DNA of 46,975 bases, taken from assembly GCA_903845365.1 (NCBI GenBank), contig CAIMXI010000451.1, forward strand, positions 1 to 46,975. Reading direction: 5' to 3'. The number at the start of each line of letters is the position of its first letter. The stretch's first letter is position 1. The notes beneath the pieces are model-generated. The model did no database searches. It saw only the letters and a list, made by a program, of their open reading frames with translations, and was not told where the DNA came from. This DNA comes from an uncultured Geobacteraceae bacterium. Its GTDB lineage: Bacteria > Desulfobacterota > Desulfuromonadia > Geobacterales > Pseudopelobacteraceae. Positions 1 to 8,006 of this stretch are shown here, piece after piece. A program made the position numbers and the translations under genes.

Positions 1-138
1 AATGATCAACGCCGTATCCTCATATTCGTCCCGGGCATTTACATCTATTCCTGCTGTGAGTAGCAGTTCCCGTAACTGTGTGAGCTGGCCATATTTTGCG
101 GCATGCATCACCATTTTCACGCTGTCTGATGTAGTCAT
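1..138 (-). CDS. Ankyrin-repeat protein, N-terminal 46 residues (runs off window)
   Basis: Reading the minus strand from ATG at 138 gives 46 residues with no stop before the window edge. The pattern (MHAAKYGQLTQLRELLLTAG, then IDVNARDEYEDTAL) is the classic ankyrin helix-turn-helix followed by the start of the next repeat's TAL motif. A very strong purine-rich ribosome binding site (GAGGGGGGG) lies six bases upstream of the ATG, supporting both gene and start. Ankyrin repeats mediate protein-protein contacts; the specific role cannot be told from 46 residues, and no signal peptide is visible in the part seen. Confidence 0.75.
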   Translation of the reverse strand, partial: MTTSDSVKMVMHAAKYGQLTQLRELLLTAGIDVNARDEYEDTALII

Positions 139-252
139 AATCCCCCCCCTCACTTTTCATTCGCCACTATGTATGTATCATCTTAAATTCATGCGGTTTT
201 TAATACACGGTTTCAGCACTACAGTCAACTGGAAGGTATGTGGACACACACA

Positions 253-408
253 ACACCATCATCCGAAGATATTACCATTACCAGGAGGCTAATAGAGGCA
301 GGAGAGATTATGTGAATCAGGCTACTGGATCACATTATTGTAGGAGACGGTACTTATCTTTCTTTTACTGAGAGAGAGGTTTACTGTAGGGGAGAAGGCC
401 GCTCTTGA
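253..408 (+). pseudogene. RadC-family (JAB/MPN) C-terminal remnant
   Basis: This plus-strand frame reads TPSSEDITITRRLIEAGEIM, stop, then IRLLDHIIVGDGTYLSFTER before a TGA TAA at 406-411. That matches the conserved end of RadC/DUF2466 proteins (SxEDxxxTxRLxEAGxxLGIxLLDHxIxGxGxYxSxxERG). The usual Gly of the LGI motif region is replaced by an in-frame TGA, and the catalytic HxHPSG part upstream cannot be recognised, so this is a decayed fragment of about 50 codons. RadC-like genes often travel with genomic islands. A terminator-like hairpin follows it directly, consistent with it being the 3' end of a former gene. Confidence 0.6.
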
Positions 409-431
409 TAATATTCAGGGGCGGTCTTTTT
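395..431 (+). terminator. Rho-independent terminator-like hairpin after the radC remnant
   Basis: Arms 395-404 (AAGGCCGCTC) and 419-428 (GGGCGGTCTT) pair with two G-U pairs and are followed by TTTTT at 427-431. A closely similar hairpin on the other strand lies at 36010-36042. Confidence 0.6.
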
Positions 432-482
432 ATAGAGGGGTAGCAAAGACATTAGAGGATACGTGAGAGGATACGGTAAACA

Positions 483-525
483 AAAGGCAAAGAAAAAGGA
501 CTTAAGCAATTAGGCCTAAGTCCTT
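483..525 (-). terminator. Terminator of tRNA-Gly
   Basis: The nine-base arms 496-504 and 517-525 (AAGGACTTA/TAAGTCCTT) are perfectly complementary. On the minus strand the stem starts about nine bases after the tRNA 3' end and is followed by TTTTTCTTT. A T-run (TTTTTTT) also lies on the plus-strand side, so it could act in both directions. Confidence 0.75.
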
Positions 526-533
526 GATTTTTT

Positions 534-608
<75 letters not shown>

Positions 609-622
609 TTGCGAGGCTTCGT

Positions 623-651
623 TGTATAGCAAATTGAATAATTGGTGTCAA
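623..651 (-). promoter_or_regulatory. Sigma-70 promoter of tRNA-Gly
   Basis: On the minus strand TTGACA (651-646) is followed after exactly 17 bases by TATACA (628-623), seven bases or so before the expected start of transcription and about 15 bases before the mature tRNA 5' end at 608. Confidence 0.8.
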
Positions 652-678
652 TGTTTTTTAGCACTCTGTCGCTATTTT

Positions 679-1875
679 TCAAGAATCTGCGTTAAGTCTC
701 ATCGACAGGAGCGTTCTGTAAATCGACTCCAACTGCAGAGATCTGCTACTCCAGGAATGCATATTGACTGCTCTCTCTCTGACTCTTTTAGAAAGAGATA
801 TCATAGCTTCACTGTCGCAAAGTGAAGCAACAATAGTGTCTGCCAACGCAGCACAGTTTCCATGCTCTACGTAGATTCCGGCTTCACCCAGTATCTCGCG
901 GTTGATGTTACTTTCGAAAGAGACCGTCGGCACTCCACACGCCATATAGTTGAACAGTTTCCCGTTGGCCTCAGTTAGAGCCAATTTTGGTGAAACGGCA
1001 AGATCCCCGGCGCTTAGGAAAAAAGCTGCCCGCTCATATCGGATCCGTCCGGTGAAGATAATTACGTCATCGATGCACATCTCTACCGCCTTTCTCCGAT
1101 ATTCCTCGTCGGGAAATCCCATAAGCAGAAAGCGCATATCGGAGTATTTGCCCCTAAGCAGAGAAATCGCATCCAATAACAGATCAACCCCTTGGTAGCG
1201 ATTGAACAGACCCAGATAGACAACCAGCTTCACATTATCCGGTATGCCGAGCTCCCGGCGCGCTTCGCTTCGGGGGTACGGGTGGAACACCTCGGTGTCT
1301 ACGCCGTCAATGAGATTGATTAACCTTCCGGGTGATATTCCCCAATCAGTAACAAGCTCCTGTCGGCCCTGATCAGAGCTGGTAATTATGAGATCCGCCA
1401 GGTGGTTAATAGCATGCTCGAACCATTTAAAAATATGTGTGAGTGGTGATCTCTTATTTAAAAAGCCATGATTGATGGATTCCCCGGTCAAACTGCCCTG
1501 ATAATCAAAGAGAAGCGGTCTGCGGATAAGGAGCTTGAGAAAATAGCCTATCAATGCTCCTTCGTGAAGATGAGCGTGAATGAGATGGGGGCGAAATATG
1601 CGGGCTACTACGAGTGACTTCCAGAGCAGTAGTATATCAAGATACGGCTTATGCCAGGAAGGGCCGGCTTCAAGTTTGTTGTACCACGGAATGCGCGGCG
1701 TACGTTCCACCCGCACCCCGGGCATATCTCGACCTATGTGGTAGGTAACAATACAGACTTCGTGCCCCAGCTTCGTCAACGCCCTCGCCTCTTCATATAT
1801 TCTGACGTGGCACCCCCTGTCAGAAAAATAAGGGGTTGGGGCGACCATGAGGATGCGGAGAGCATCTTTAGACAA
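679..1875 (-). CDS. GT4-type glycosyltransferase
   Basis: A 398-residue GT-B fold glycosyltransferase of the GT4 (group 1) family. The N-terminal half begins with the ILMVAPTPYFSDRGCHVRI motif, typical of the acceptor-binding domain with its glycine-rich first loop. The C-terminal half has the nucleotide-sugar domain (KLVVYLGLFNRYQGVDLLLDA and SPKLALTEANGKLFNYMACG). In many relatives the last motif reads KLFEYMACG; here the Glu is Asn. The start is TTG with AGGA six bases upstream, and it overlaps the end of the preceding GT2 gene by eight bases, implying translational coupling. It is the last gene of a three-gene set probably building a surface glycan or glycolipid. The sugar and acceptor cannot be told. 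Confidence 0.88.
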   Translation of the reverse strand: MSKDALRILMVAPTPYFSDRGCHVRIYEEARALTKLGHEVCIVTYHIGRDMPGVRVERTPRIPWYNKLEAGPSWHKPYLDILLLWKSLVVARIFRPHLIHAHLHEGALIGYFLKLLIRRPLLFDYQGSLTGESINHGFLNKRSPLTHIFKWFEHAINHLADLIITSSDQGRQELVTDWGISPGRLINLIDGVDTEVFHPYPRSEARRELGIPDNVKLVVYLGLFNRYQGVDLLLDAISLLRGKYSDMRFLLMGFPDEEYRRKAVEMCIDDVIIFTGRIRYERAAFFLSAGDLAVSPKLALTEANGKLFNYMACGVPTVSFESNINREILGEAGIYVEHGNCAALADTIVASLCDSEAMISLSKRVRERAVNMHSWSSRSLQLESIYRTLLSMRLNADS

Positions 1876-2812
1876 GATTTATCCTGTCTTTAACGACGTA
1901 AATTGGTTTTCCTTGCGACTCAAAGTAGGTTCTGGCATTAAGTTCACCAAGCAAGCCGAGGACAATAAACTGAACACCCATAAACAGTAAAAAAGCGGTC
2001 AGAATCAGCAGAGGATTTCGATTCATGCTGAAATTTTCAATTAATTTCATGTAGAGCGTCATTGTACCGGTTCCAGCGCCAGCCAGAATGGTATAAACAC
2101 CCCACTTTCCGAAGAGTTGAATCGGCTTGGTTGAGTAAGCCATCAGAAACTTCACCGTCATCAAATCGAGAACAACCCGTAGAGTTCGGGAGATACCGTA
2201 CTTACTTACTCCATGCAGACGGGGGAAATGGTTGACCGGCAACTCGGTTACTTTGGCGCCAAACTGGGAGGCCAGCGCCGGAACAAATCGGTGCATTTCA
2301 CCATACAGATTTATACCGTCAAGAACCTCCCTGCGATACGCCTTGAGCGTACAGCCGTAGTCGTGGAGATGTACGCCTGTGAGGCGCGAGATGAGGGCAT
2401 TGGCGAGCATAGAAGGAATTTTGCGGGTTACAAAGGTATCTTTGCGGTCGCGACGCCACCCTGATACGACATCATACCCTTCATGAATTTTTTCAACCAG
2501 ACGAGGAATATCTGCCGGATCATTCTGCAGATCCCCATCCATCGGAATAATGATATCACCTTTAGCATAATCAAAGCCGGCTGACATAGCGGCAGTCTGA
2601 CCAAAATTTCTGCGAAATCTGATGATCCTCAGGGAGACATCCTCATGCGCTAGCCTGGACAGCACCGTATACGAGCCGTCAGAAGAGCCGTCATCAACCA
2701 TAATTATCTCATACGAGCAGCTCATGGATTGCAGCGCTGATTTAAGCGCTAAATAGAGCGCTTCGACATTATCCCGTTCGTTATATACCGGGACTACAAT
2801 ACTTACTTCCAC
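1868..2812 (-). CDS. GT2-family polyprenyl-phosphate glycosyltransferase (DPM1/ArnC-like)
   Basis: This is a GT-A fold GT2 enzyme of about 314 residues. The N-terminus carries VSIVVPVYNERDNVEAL, VDDGSSDGS and PMDGDLQNDP, the nucleotide-sugar and metal-binding motifs. The C-terminal third has two hydrophobic segments (around WGVYTILAGAGTGT and LLILTAFLLFMGVQFIVLGLL), as in ArnC/DPM1-like enzymes that charge undecaprenyl phosphate at the inner membrane. A GTG at 2824 is possible, but GTG at 2812 has GGAG six bases upstream and is chosen. It sits 15 bases after the preceding glycosyltransferase and overlaps the next one, so the three are probably co-translated. The donor sugar is unknown. Confidence 0.88.
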   Translation of the reverse strand: MEVSIVVPVYNERDNVEALYLALKSALQSMSCSYEIIMVDDGSSDGSYTVLSRLAHEDVSLRIIRFRRNFGQTAAMSAGFDYAKGDIIIPMDGDLQNDPADIPRLVEKIHEGYDVVSGWRRDRKDTFVTRKIPSMLANALISRLTGVHLHDYGCTLKAYRREVLDGINLYGEMHRFVPALASQFGAKVTELPVNHFPRLHGVSKYGISRTLRVVLDLMTVKFLMAYSTKPIQLFGKWGVYTILAGAGTGTMTLYMKLIENFSMNRNPLLILTAFLLFMGVQFIVLGLLGELNARTYFESQGKPIYVVKDRINLV

Positions 2813-2827
2813 GTTATTCTCCACCAG

Positions 2828-3838
2828 TTAACGTCGCGCAGAGAGAGATCGAACGTTTGCATAATCAAGCTCGCTGCGTGTTTTTTCAAGAAAATTTTCA
2901 CCAAAACTTTTGATTTTCGTTATCAGAATAGAGCTGTCACACACCTGCTCCGGTTTTCCGCCAAGCAATCCCCGGAGAATACCCAGTCCGTTAGCAACGT
3001 GCATGAGTGGATATATTCCGATCAGAAACAGATAAAACAGACGCCCGCTCCTGATCACTATCCGAATGGAACTGAAAAGAGCCGAAGTCAGATATATCAC
3101 GAGCGGCGCAAGCAGTAAATCATACTTTACTCCTGCCAACGCAATCGCCAGATATATGACAAAAAACAGTGGAATGAAACTGGGTACCGGATACTTTGAG
3201 GTGATCAAGCTCTGTTGCCCCCTGCCCCGCCCATACCCGAAGATCTGACGTACAAACGCCTTCAGGGAGCGTCGCTGACTCCGGTATACAGAAAAAGAAG
3301 GGTCATGAAGCAGTGTATAACCGGCTGACGTGACCCTTTCCAAAAATTCATTTTCTTCATTTGGATACAAACATTCGTTAAAACCATTCAAGTCGATAAA
3401 AACGGTGCGTCGCACTGCGAGGTTACAGAGGATAAGTTCCTTGTCAGTTGTCTCACGAATCTGGCCTTCTGAACGATAACGGTTGAGGACCACTCCGGAA
3501 CCAAAGACTGAAGATAGGGCGGCTCCGAACAGCCTCTGCAGCGATGTATCATGTTCGGGTGTAATTGAAGGTCCGCCAACTACTGCAACCAACGGGTCAT
3601 TCATTCCTGCGGAGCAGCGAGCAAAATTTTCAGGAGCTATCAGGGAATCATCGTCAAGGAAATACAATATATCACCTGCGGCCTCCCGCGCAGCACGGTT
3701 GCGCTGCAGGCTCGGAGCATTTCCTTCAGCAAGCATAACCTCATACGGCTGATCTTCCGGAATGATAGTTTTAAGATGCTCAATAGCCGCAACATAGCCA
3801 CCCGGCTTGACAGGTATAATTATCGAAAACGAGTACAT
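2828..3838 (-). CDS. GT2-family glycosyltransferase with C-terminal membrane segments
   Basis: A 336-residue GT2 enzyme. It starts MYSFSIIIPVKPGGYV and has LYFLDDDSLIAPENF (the DXD-type metal site), CNLAVRRTVFIDLNGF and NEENEFLERVTSAGY, the usual acceptor-side ED-type motif. Three hydrophobic stretches follow from about residue 220 (FIPLFFVIYLAIALAG, YDLLLAPLVIYLTSALF, LFYLFLIGIYPLMHVANGLG), so it is membrane bound. An upstream in-frame TTG at 3853 abuts the terminator T-run. ATG at 3838 has AAGG six bases upstream and is preferred. First gene of the three-glycosyltransferase set. Confidence 0.85.
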   Translation of the reverse strand: MYSFSIIIPVKPGGYVAAIEHLKTIIPEDQPYEVMLAEGNAPSLQRNRAAREAAGDILYFLDDDSLIAPENFARCSAGMNDPLVAVVGGPSITPEHDTSLQRLFGAALSSVFGSGVVLNRYRSEGQIRETTDKELILCNLAVRRTVFIDLNGFNECLYPNEENEFLERVTSAGYTLLHDPSFSVYRSQRRSLKAFVRQIFGYGRGRGQQSLITSKYPVPSFIPLFFVIYLAIALAGVKYDLLLAPLVIYLTSALFSSIRIVIRSGRLFYLFLIGIYPLMHVANGLGILRGLLGGKPEQVCDSSILITKIKSFGENFLEKTRSELDYANVRSLSARR

Positions 3839-3851
3839 AGAAGCCTTATAC

Positions 3852-3874
3852 AAAAAAAACCGGGCATACCCGGT
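3852..3874 (-). terminator. Rho-independent terminator of resB-ccsA
   Basis: Minus strand: perfect six-base stem ACCGGG/CCCGGT (3874-3869 with 3864-3859) with a four-base loop, followed by eight T (3859-3852). It separates the cytochrome maturation genes from the glycosyltransferases, and its position right before the GT2 gene supports the internal ATG start of that gene. Confidence 0.85.
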
Positions 3875-3913
3875 CTGAAAAAACTTATATAATTAAAATC
3901 GTATTTTAGGCAT

Positions 3914-3947
3914 GAGCTCAGAGGTTTAAGAACCACTGAGCTCTTTT
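3914..3947. other. Strong hairpin between ccsA and its terminator
   Basis: GAGCTCAG-A-GGTT (3914-3926) pairs with AACC-A-CTGAGCTC (3931-3943) around a TAAG loop, twelve pairs with one A-A mismatch. TTTT follows on the plus strand. It may be a 3' stabilising hairpin for the ccsA message or a plus-strand terminator. Confidence 0.5.
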
Positions 3948-3967
3948 GAATCTGGGCATTGAGGATG

Positions 3968-4825
3968 CTACTTTGCACTACCACCGTAACTATGCAGGCC
4001 TGAGAGGAGCAGATTGACCCCGAGATAGCAGAAGATCGTCGCGGCAAACCCAATGACTGAAAGCCAAGCGGTACGTTTTCCGGCCCACCCCTTGGTGATG
4101 CGGGCGTGCAGAAAGGCTGCGTAGACAAACCAGACGATTAATGACCACGTCTCCTTCGGATCCCAACTCCAGTAGGTTCCCCAGGCATAATTAGCCCATG
4201 CCGCACCGGTAATAATACCTAGTGTAAGGAGCGGGAATCCGATCATGATAGAACGATAGTTAAGGTCGTCCAGCACCTTCAGCGGGGGGAAAAGAGACAT
4301 GAGGCCGCCTGCCTGAGCCGAGGTACTGGTACCTTCTATGGCGGTTTTGATCAGGTACATTATCGATATTCCACAGGCTACAGCAAATGCAGCATAGCCG
4401 AGAAAACAGGTAATTACGTGGTACAGCAGCCAGTTACTCTGGAGCGCCGGAACAAGCGGCTCGATGCCGGTATTCATGCCAAGCTGTGCCCAGGCCATAG
4501 CCAGCAGAGCAAACGGCACGACAAAGGCGCCGACTACTCGATATTTATAGCGAATGTCAATGTAGACAAACAGCAGGATTATCGTCCAGGAAAAAAATAC
4601 GATCGATTCATACAGATTGGACATCGGCGCATGTCCAACACCCATGTCATATGACTCTTTCCAGCGTAGCGCTATAGCCACTGTCTGGGCAGCAAGACCG
4701 GCATACGCAATGAGACTCCCAGCCAGGCCTACCGATTTGTTCTTGCTGGCAAGAAAAGCAAAGAACACAACCGTCGAGAGCAGATATGCAAAGGTTGTTA
4801 CGTTAAAAAGCATGGAGCTGTTCAT
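3968..4825 (-). CDS. ccsA: Cytochrome c biogenesis protein CcsA/ResC
   Basis: A 285-residue polytopic membrane protein of the heme-handling (WWD) family used in system II cytochrome c maturation. The diagnostic tryptophan-rich motif WANYAWGTYWSWDPKETWSL is at about residues 209-228, flanked by histidines (LLYHVITC, FLHARIT, LLSGLHSYG) that would ligand heme. About eight hydrophobic segments are visible. With ResB it exports heme and attaches it to CXXCH apocytochromes on the outer face of the inner membrane. It is 17 bases downstream of resB, with GGAGG upstream of its ATG. Geobacter-type bacteria carry many multiheme cytochromes and usually several copies of this system; which cytochromes this copy serves is unknown. 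Some annotations call this family CcsB. Confidence 0.93.
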   Translation of the reverse strand: MNSSMLFNVTTFAYLLSTVVFFAFLASKNKSVGLAGSLIAYAGLAAQTVAIALRWKESYDMGVGHAPMSNLYESIVFFSWTIILLFVYIDIRYKYRVVGAFVVPFALLAMAWAQLGMNTGIEPLVPALQSNWLLYHVITCFLGYAAFAVACGISIMYLIKTAIEGTSTSAQAGGLMSLFPPLKVLDDLNYRSIMIGFPLLTLGIITGAAWANYAWGTYWSWDPKETWSLIVWFVYAAFLHARITKGWAGKRTAWLSVIGFAATIFCYLGVNLLLSGLHSYGGSAK

Positions 4826-4842
4826 AAATCAGGTAACCTCCG

Positions 4843-6207
4843 TTAGATTTTTACTTCCTGAAATTTTTCGGAAATATCTTCAAACTGCATCTGAAACGCA
4901 GCCTGGTTTTTGCTGGCATTTCCGTAGATACGGGCATGCCCCTTTGTAACAATAACCCAGATCCGCTTATGCGACATAAAAAATGCGACAAAAATACCGA
5001 TCACCATAAGTGTACATCCAATCCATACCACCCAGACACCGGGGTCTTTAGCGACCTGCAGACCGGTATACTGCTTGGCGTTCGACCCTTCATAGCCAAA
5101 AATGAGGGCATCACCGCGCTGAGCGTTGACTTCCGGGAAGTTTTTAAAGGCGATGAAGGTAAGCGGAGCCGCGCCTTTAGGAGTCACCTCAATGCGGGCA
5201 GCCGGACCGGAAAAACCGGGTGCGAACTGGCGAACTTCCTGCGTTGCCTCCAGCAGTTTGAAGAGTGTACCATCCATCAGGGTAACAGGAACTCCTTCAC
5301 GAACAGTCAGTTTTTCGACCGCACCGCCGTTTCTCGGGGTTACTGAAATGAAGTGTTCACTTCCTTCGCTGGCCTGGCCATAGCTGGATTGATAAAAAGT
5401 TATCCCCTTGTAGGTCATCGGTTCATTGACAATGACCTTTACCTTCGAATAACCGGGAACCGGTTTGCCGTTTTCAAGAACGGTCAAAATACTCCTGAAC
5501 TCTTTTGGTGCGCCAGTGGTGTAAAAATCCACATTGAATTTTTCACAGAGCACTTCAAAGCCAAGCGGCATCTGTTCCCCATTCTGCTTTTGAAAGGCTT
5601 TGACGCTGGCTCCCTCAACAATGGTGACATAGCCTTTATATCCGGCCAGAGAGCCGATAATTGCCCCGATAAAAATGACCAGTACACTTAAATGGACAAC
5701 ATAGACGCCAAGACGGCACCATGCTGTCTTCTGTGCAAACAGATGATAATCGCCGCTCTGTTCCGTGATAACCGGTGCGGAAAACTCTTTCGCAAGAAAA
5801 TCGGTCAGGCGTTCCTTCCACTGTTCAGTATCTCCGGAAAACTTCAGCTCTTTTTTCAAAGAGAACGAGTTACGCGCCCCCTCCCCAAGAACGAGAGTCG
5901 GCTCGCTGATGAATTTAAATACGTGCGGCAGACGCTTGATCGAGCAGGAAACCAGATTCAGGCTGAACACATACAGCAGGGCAATGAACCACCAGGAGTG
6001 GTACATGTCAAAGAAACCGAGTTTGGTATAGATCTGCAACTTGGCGGAACTAATCGTGGCAACATATTCCGGTGGTAGCGCACCCTGGGGCAGAATAGTC
6101 CCGATGATTGAGGTCAAAGCAAGGGAAATGAGAAGAGAAAGGGTCAATTTAAGCGAACAGAATAAATCCCAGACGGATGTAGCAAAACTTTTATCGGTAG
6201 TAGCCAA
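4843..6207 (-). CDS. resB: Cytochrome c biogenesis protein ResB
   Basis: ResB/Ccs1-family membrane protein, about 454 residues. Hydrophobic segments lie near the N-terminus (LTLSLLISLALTSIIGTIL), around WWFIALLYVFSLNLV and YVVHLSVLVIFIGAIIGSL, with a long periplasmic domain and a final segment (VWVVWIGCTLMVIGIFVAFFMS). The motif SWWFIALLYVFSLNLVSCS and the conserved His before the third segment fit the family. Start: TTG at 6207 has GGAG seven bases upstream; a GTG further up at 6240 has no such site. ccsA follows 17 bases later, so the two form the usual ResB-CcsA operon. Confidence 0.92.
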   Translation of the reverse strand: MATTDKSFATSVWDLFCSLKLTLSLLISLALTSIIGTILPQGALPPEYVATISSAKLQIYTKLGFFDMYHSWWFIALLYVFSLNLVSCSIKRLPHVFKFISEPTLVLGEGARNSFSLKKELKFSGDTEQWKERLTDFLAKEFSAPVITEQSGDYHLFAQKTAWCRLGVYVVHLSVLVIFIGAIIGSLAGYKGYVTIVEGASVKAFQKQNGEQMPLGFEVLCEKFNVDFYTTGAPKEFRSILTVLENGKPVPGYSKVKVIVNEPMTYKGITFYQSSYGQASEGSEHFISVTPRNGGAVEKLTVREGVPVTLMDGTLFKLLEATQEVRQFAPGFSGPAARIEVTPKGAAPLTFIAFKNFPEVNAQRGDALIFGYEGSNAKQYTGLQVAKDPGVWVVWIGCTLMVIGIFVAFFMSHKRIWVIVTKGHARIYGNASKNQAAFQMQFEDISEKFQEVKI

Positions 6208-6279
6208 TGGAATCTCCAGACAATTTATGAAAATACACACCTGATGGTTCGAGTCACTAAATCAAAAATTAACTTTTGG

Positions 6280-6319
6280 ACAGTACCCCAAATTCTAAAA
6301 AAAATGTACTGTTTTTTTT
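6280..6319 (+). terminator. Hairpin plus T-run upstream of the PLP gene
   Basis: ACAGTAC (6280-6286) pairs with GTACTGT (6306-6312), followed by eight T. No plus-strand gene lies before it in this region, so it may be a leader attenuator or a barrier to antisense transcription. The A-rich loop makes it a weaker candidate. Confidence 0.35.
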
Positions 6320-6416
6320 GCTTTTTCATCATTTCCAATTTTCATTACAATGATGACTTTCATTTTTGCAACCGTCGTGTATACTCTACCGCGAATGAGC
6401 ATTACTCTAATAAGAG

Positions 6417-6443
6417 ATCCTCTTCCGCACACAGGAAGGGGAT
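6417..6443 (+). promoter_or_regulatory. Leader hairpin just before the ribosome binding site of the first PLP gene
   Basis: ATCCTCTTCC (6417-6426) and GGAAGGGGAT (6434-6443) form ten continuous pairs with one G-U around a seven-base loop, ending ten bases before the GGAGGG of the 6464 start. TATACT at 6380-6385 is a possible -10 box, without a good -35 box. No T-run follows, so it is not a terminator by itself. I do not recognise a SAM or other known riboswitch core here. Confidence 0.4.
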
Positions 6444-6463
6444 TTATACATCTGGAGGGTACA

Positions 6464-7597
6464 ATGAACATTGCAACTCAGGCCGTACAGATCGGCCTGG
6501 AATGGGACAATCGAACCGGTGCCGTCACTGTTCCGATTTATCAGACGGCCACCTTCAGGCATCCTGGACTTGGCCAAAGTACCGGTTATGATTACAGCCG
6601 CTCCGGCAACCCGACCCGGCAAACTCTGGAAGACGGCATCGCGCGGCTTGATGGTGCTGCTCGCGGCTTTGCTTACGCATCCGGCATGGCAGCGATTGCC
6701 AACCTGCTGCTGCTCTTCAAGTCCGGGGATCACCTGATCGTGACGGAAGATCTTTATGGTGGCACCTGTCGCCTGTTTGACAAGATTTTCACCCAGTACG
6801 GGCTATCTTTCAGCTATCTGGACACCAGCAATATCGCTGAAGTATCTGCGGCAATCTTGCCATCAACAAAAGCGATTTTTATCGAAACCCTGACTAATCC
6901 ACTCCTTAAATTCGCTGACCTTCGGGCGATTTCAGCCCTCTGTAAAAGCAATAACCTGCTGTTAATTGCCGATAACACCTTCCTGACACCGTACCTCCTC
7001 AGACCGCTCGATATGGGCGCTGATATTGCTCTCTACAGTGCGACAAAATATCTGGCAGGGCACAATGACACCGTAGCTGGACTGGTTACCGTCAAGGATC
7101 CGGCTCTGGCGGAACTGGTATATTTTCACCAGAATTCAGTCGGTGCCGTTCTGGGACCTCAGGATTCCTGGCTGACGATTCGTGGCATTAAAACTCTAGC
7201 CATCCGTATGGATCGGCAACAGGAGAATGCAGGACGCATTGCCGAGTGGCTTGCAGGACACCCCCGCATAACAAAAGTATATTATCCCGGCCTGAAAAAT
7301 CACACCGATCACAATTTGATGGCACGCGACTCCCGTGGTTTTTGCGCCATGATCGCTTTTGAGGTTGACAGACACGAGCTTGTTGAACAAATTCTTATGA
7401 AGACAAAACTCATCTCGTTTGCCGAAAGCCTGGGGGGAGTCGAAAGCCTGATAACTTTCCCGCAGGTACAGACACATGCCGACATTCCGCCAGAACTGCG
7501 GGCCAGACTCGGAATTAATAACCTGCTGCTCCGCCTGTCTGTCGGGATCGAGGATTGTGATGACCTTATTGAAGATCTGCACCAGGCAATTGATTAA
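6464..7597 (+). CDS. Cystathionine gamma-synthase/beta-lyase family PLP enzyme (first copy)
   Basis: A 377-residue fold-type I PLP enzyme of the Cys/Met metabolism family. Visible are YDYSRSGNPTR (phosphate-binding), ASGMAAIANLL, the Asp contacting the PLP nitrogen in LIADNTFLTPYL (D170) and the Schiff-base Lys195 in SATKYLAGHND. The family covers gamma-synthase, beta-lyase, gamma-lyase and O-acylhomoserine sulfhydrylase; motifs alone do not fix which. ATG at 6464 has GGAGGG eight bases upstream; upstream in-frame ATGs (6350 and on) precede the family's conserved N-terminus. A second gene of identical protein length and clear similarity lies 409 bases downstream, so this is a tandem pair, possibly splitting the synthase and lyase steps of transsulfuration. 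Confidence 0.9.
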   Translation: MNIATQAVQIGLEWDNRTGAVTVPIYQTATFRHPGLGQSTGYDYSRSGNPTRQTLEDGIARLDGAARGFAYASGMAAIANLLLLFKSGDHLIVTEDLYGGTCRLFDKIFTQYGLSFSYLDTSNIAEVSAAILPSTKAIFIETLTNPLLKFADLRAISALCKSNNLLLIADNTFLTPYLLRPLDMGADIALYSATKYLAGHNDTVAGLVTVKDPALAELVYFHQNSVGAVLGPQDSWLTIRGIKTLAIRMDRQQENAGRIAEWLAGHPRITKVYYPGLKNHTDHNLMARDSRGFCAMIAFEVDRHELVEQILMKTKLISFAESLGGVESLITFPQVQTHADIPPELRARLGINNLLLRLSVGIEDCDDLIEDLHQAID

Positions 7598-7627
7598 CTG
7601 CGAAAGGCAATAGATTAACAACGAAAA

Positions 7628-7975
7628 GCAATAGAACGCGGAAAAGACGGATTGAACGGATAAAGGCGGATTAATAACGAAAACCTTTGGAACCTATTGA
7701 AAAACTAGACAGAATCAGGCTTAACTCTATTGAAAACAGCAGTTCACGAACCACAGAGCAACTGAGCAACAGAGAAATCAGACAATTACATCAACAACAG
7801 GCATAACCAAAATTGTGAATGATTTTTTTCTGGTTTTAACCTGAATTCTTCCTTGTTTTTGCTCTGTTGCTCTGTGTTTCAAATGCTTTTTATCAGATTG
7901 AATCGATTTTACCCTGAATTGCTTTGGTTCAATCCGTTTTTATCCGTTCAATCCGCCTTTTCCGTGTTCTATTGC
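7628..7975. repeat. Long imperfect inverted repeat between the two PLP genes
   Basis: Outer arms 7628-7672 and 7931-7975 are 45 bases each with 41 complementary positions; three of the four differences are G-U in a plus-strand transcript. Inner arms 7752-7769 and 7859-7876 (CACAGAGCAAC... against its complement, one mismatch) lie within. Three imperfect direct copies of a GGCAAT(A/T)GATTAAC-type unit (7585-7640) lead into the left arm. The 409-base gap contains no convincing gene. It resembles intergenic palindromic repeats dispersed in bacterial genomes. Confidence 0.85.
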
Positions 7976-8006
7976 AGCAAAATTATGATTCGATTCCGGA
8001 GGTTTC

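Noticed and set aside
2-292. Plus-strand 96-codon reading frame at the window start
   Set aside because: It is the antisense of the ankyrin gene and runs through the radC remnant in the wrong frame; no ribosome binding site.
6350-6463. Upstream starts of the first PLP enzyme
   Set aside because: They pass through the leader hairpin; the GGAGGG-ATG at 6464 gives the family's normal N-terminus and the same length as the paralogue.
7585-7640. CRISPR-like short direct repeats
   Set aside because: Only three degenerate units without spacers, and no cas genes in the window.
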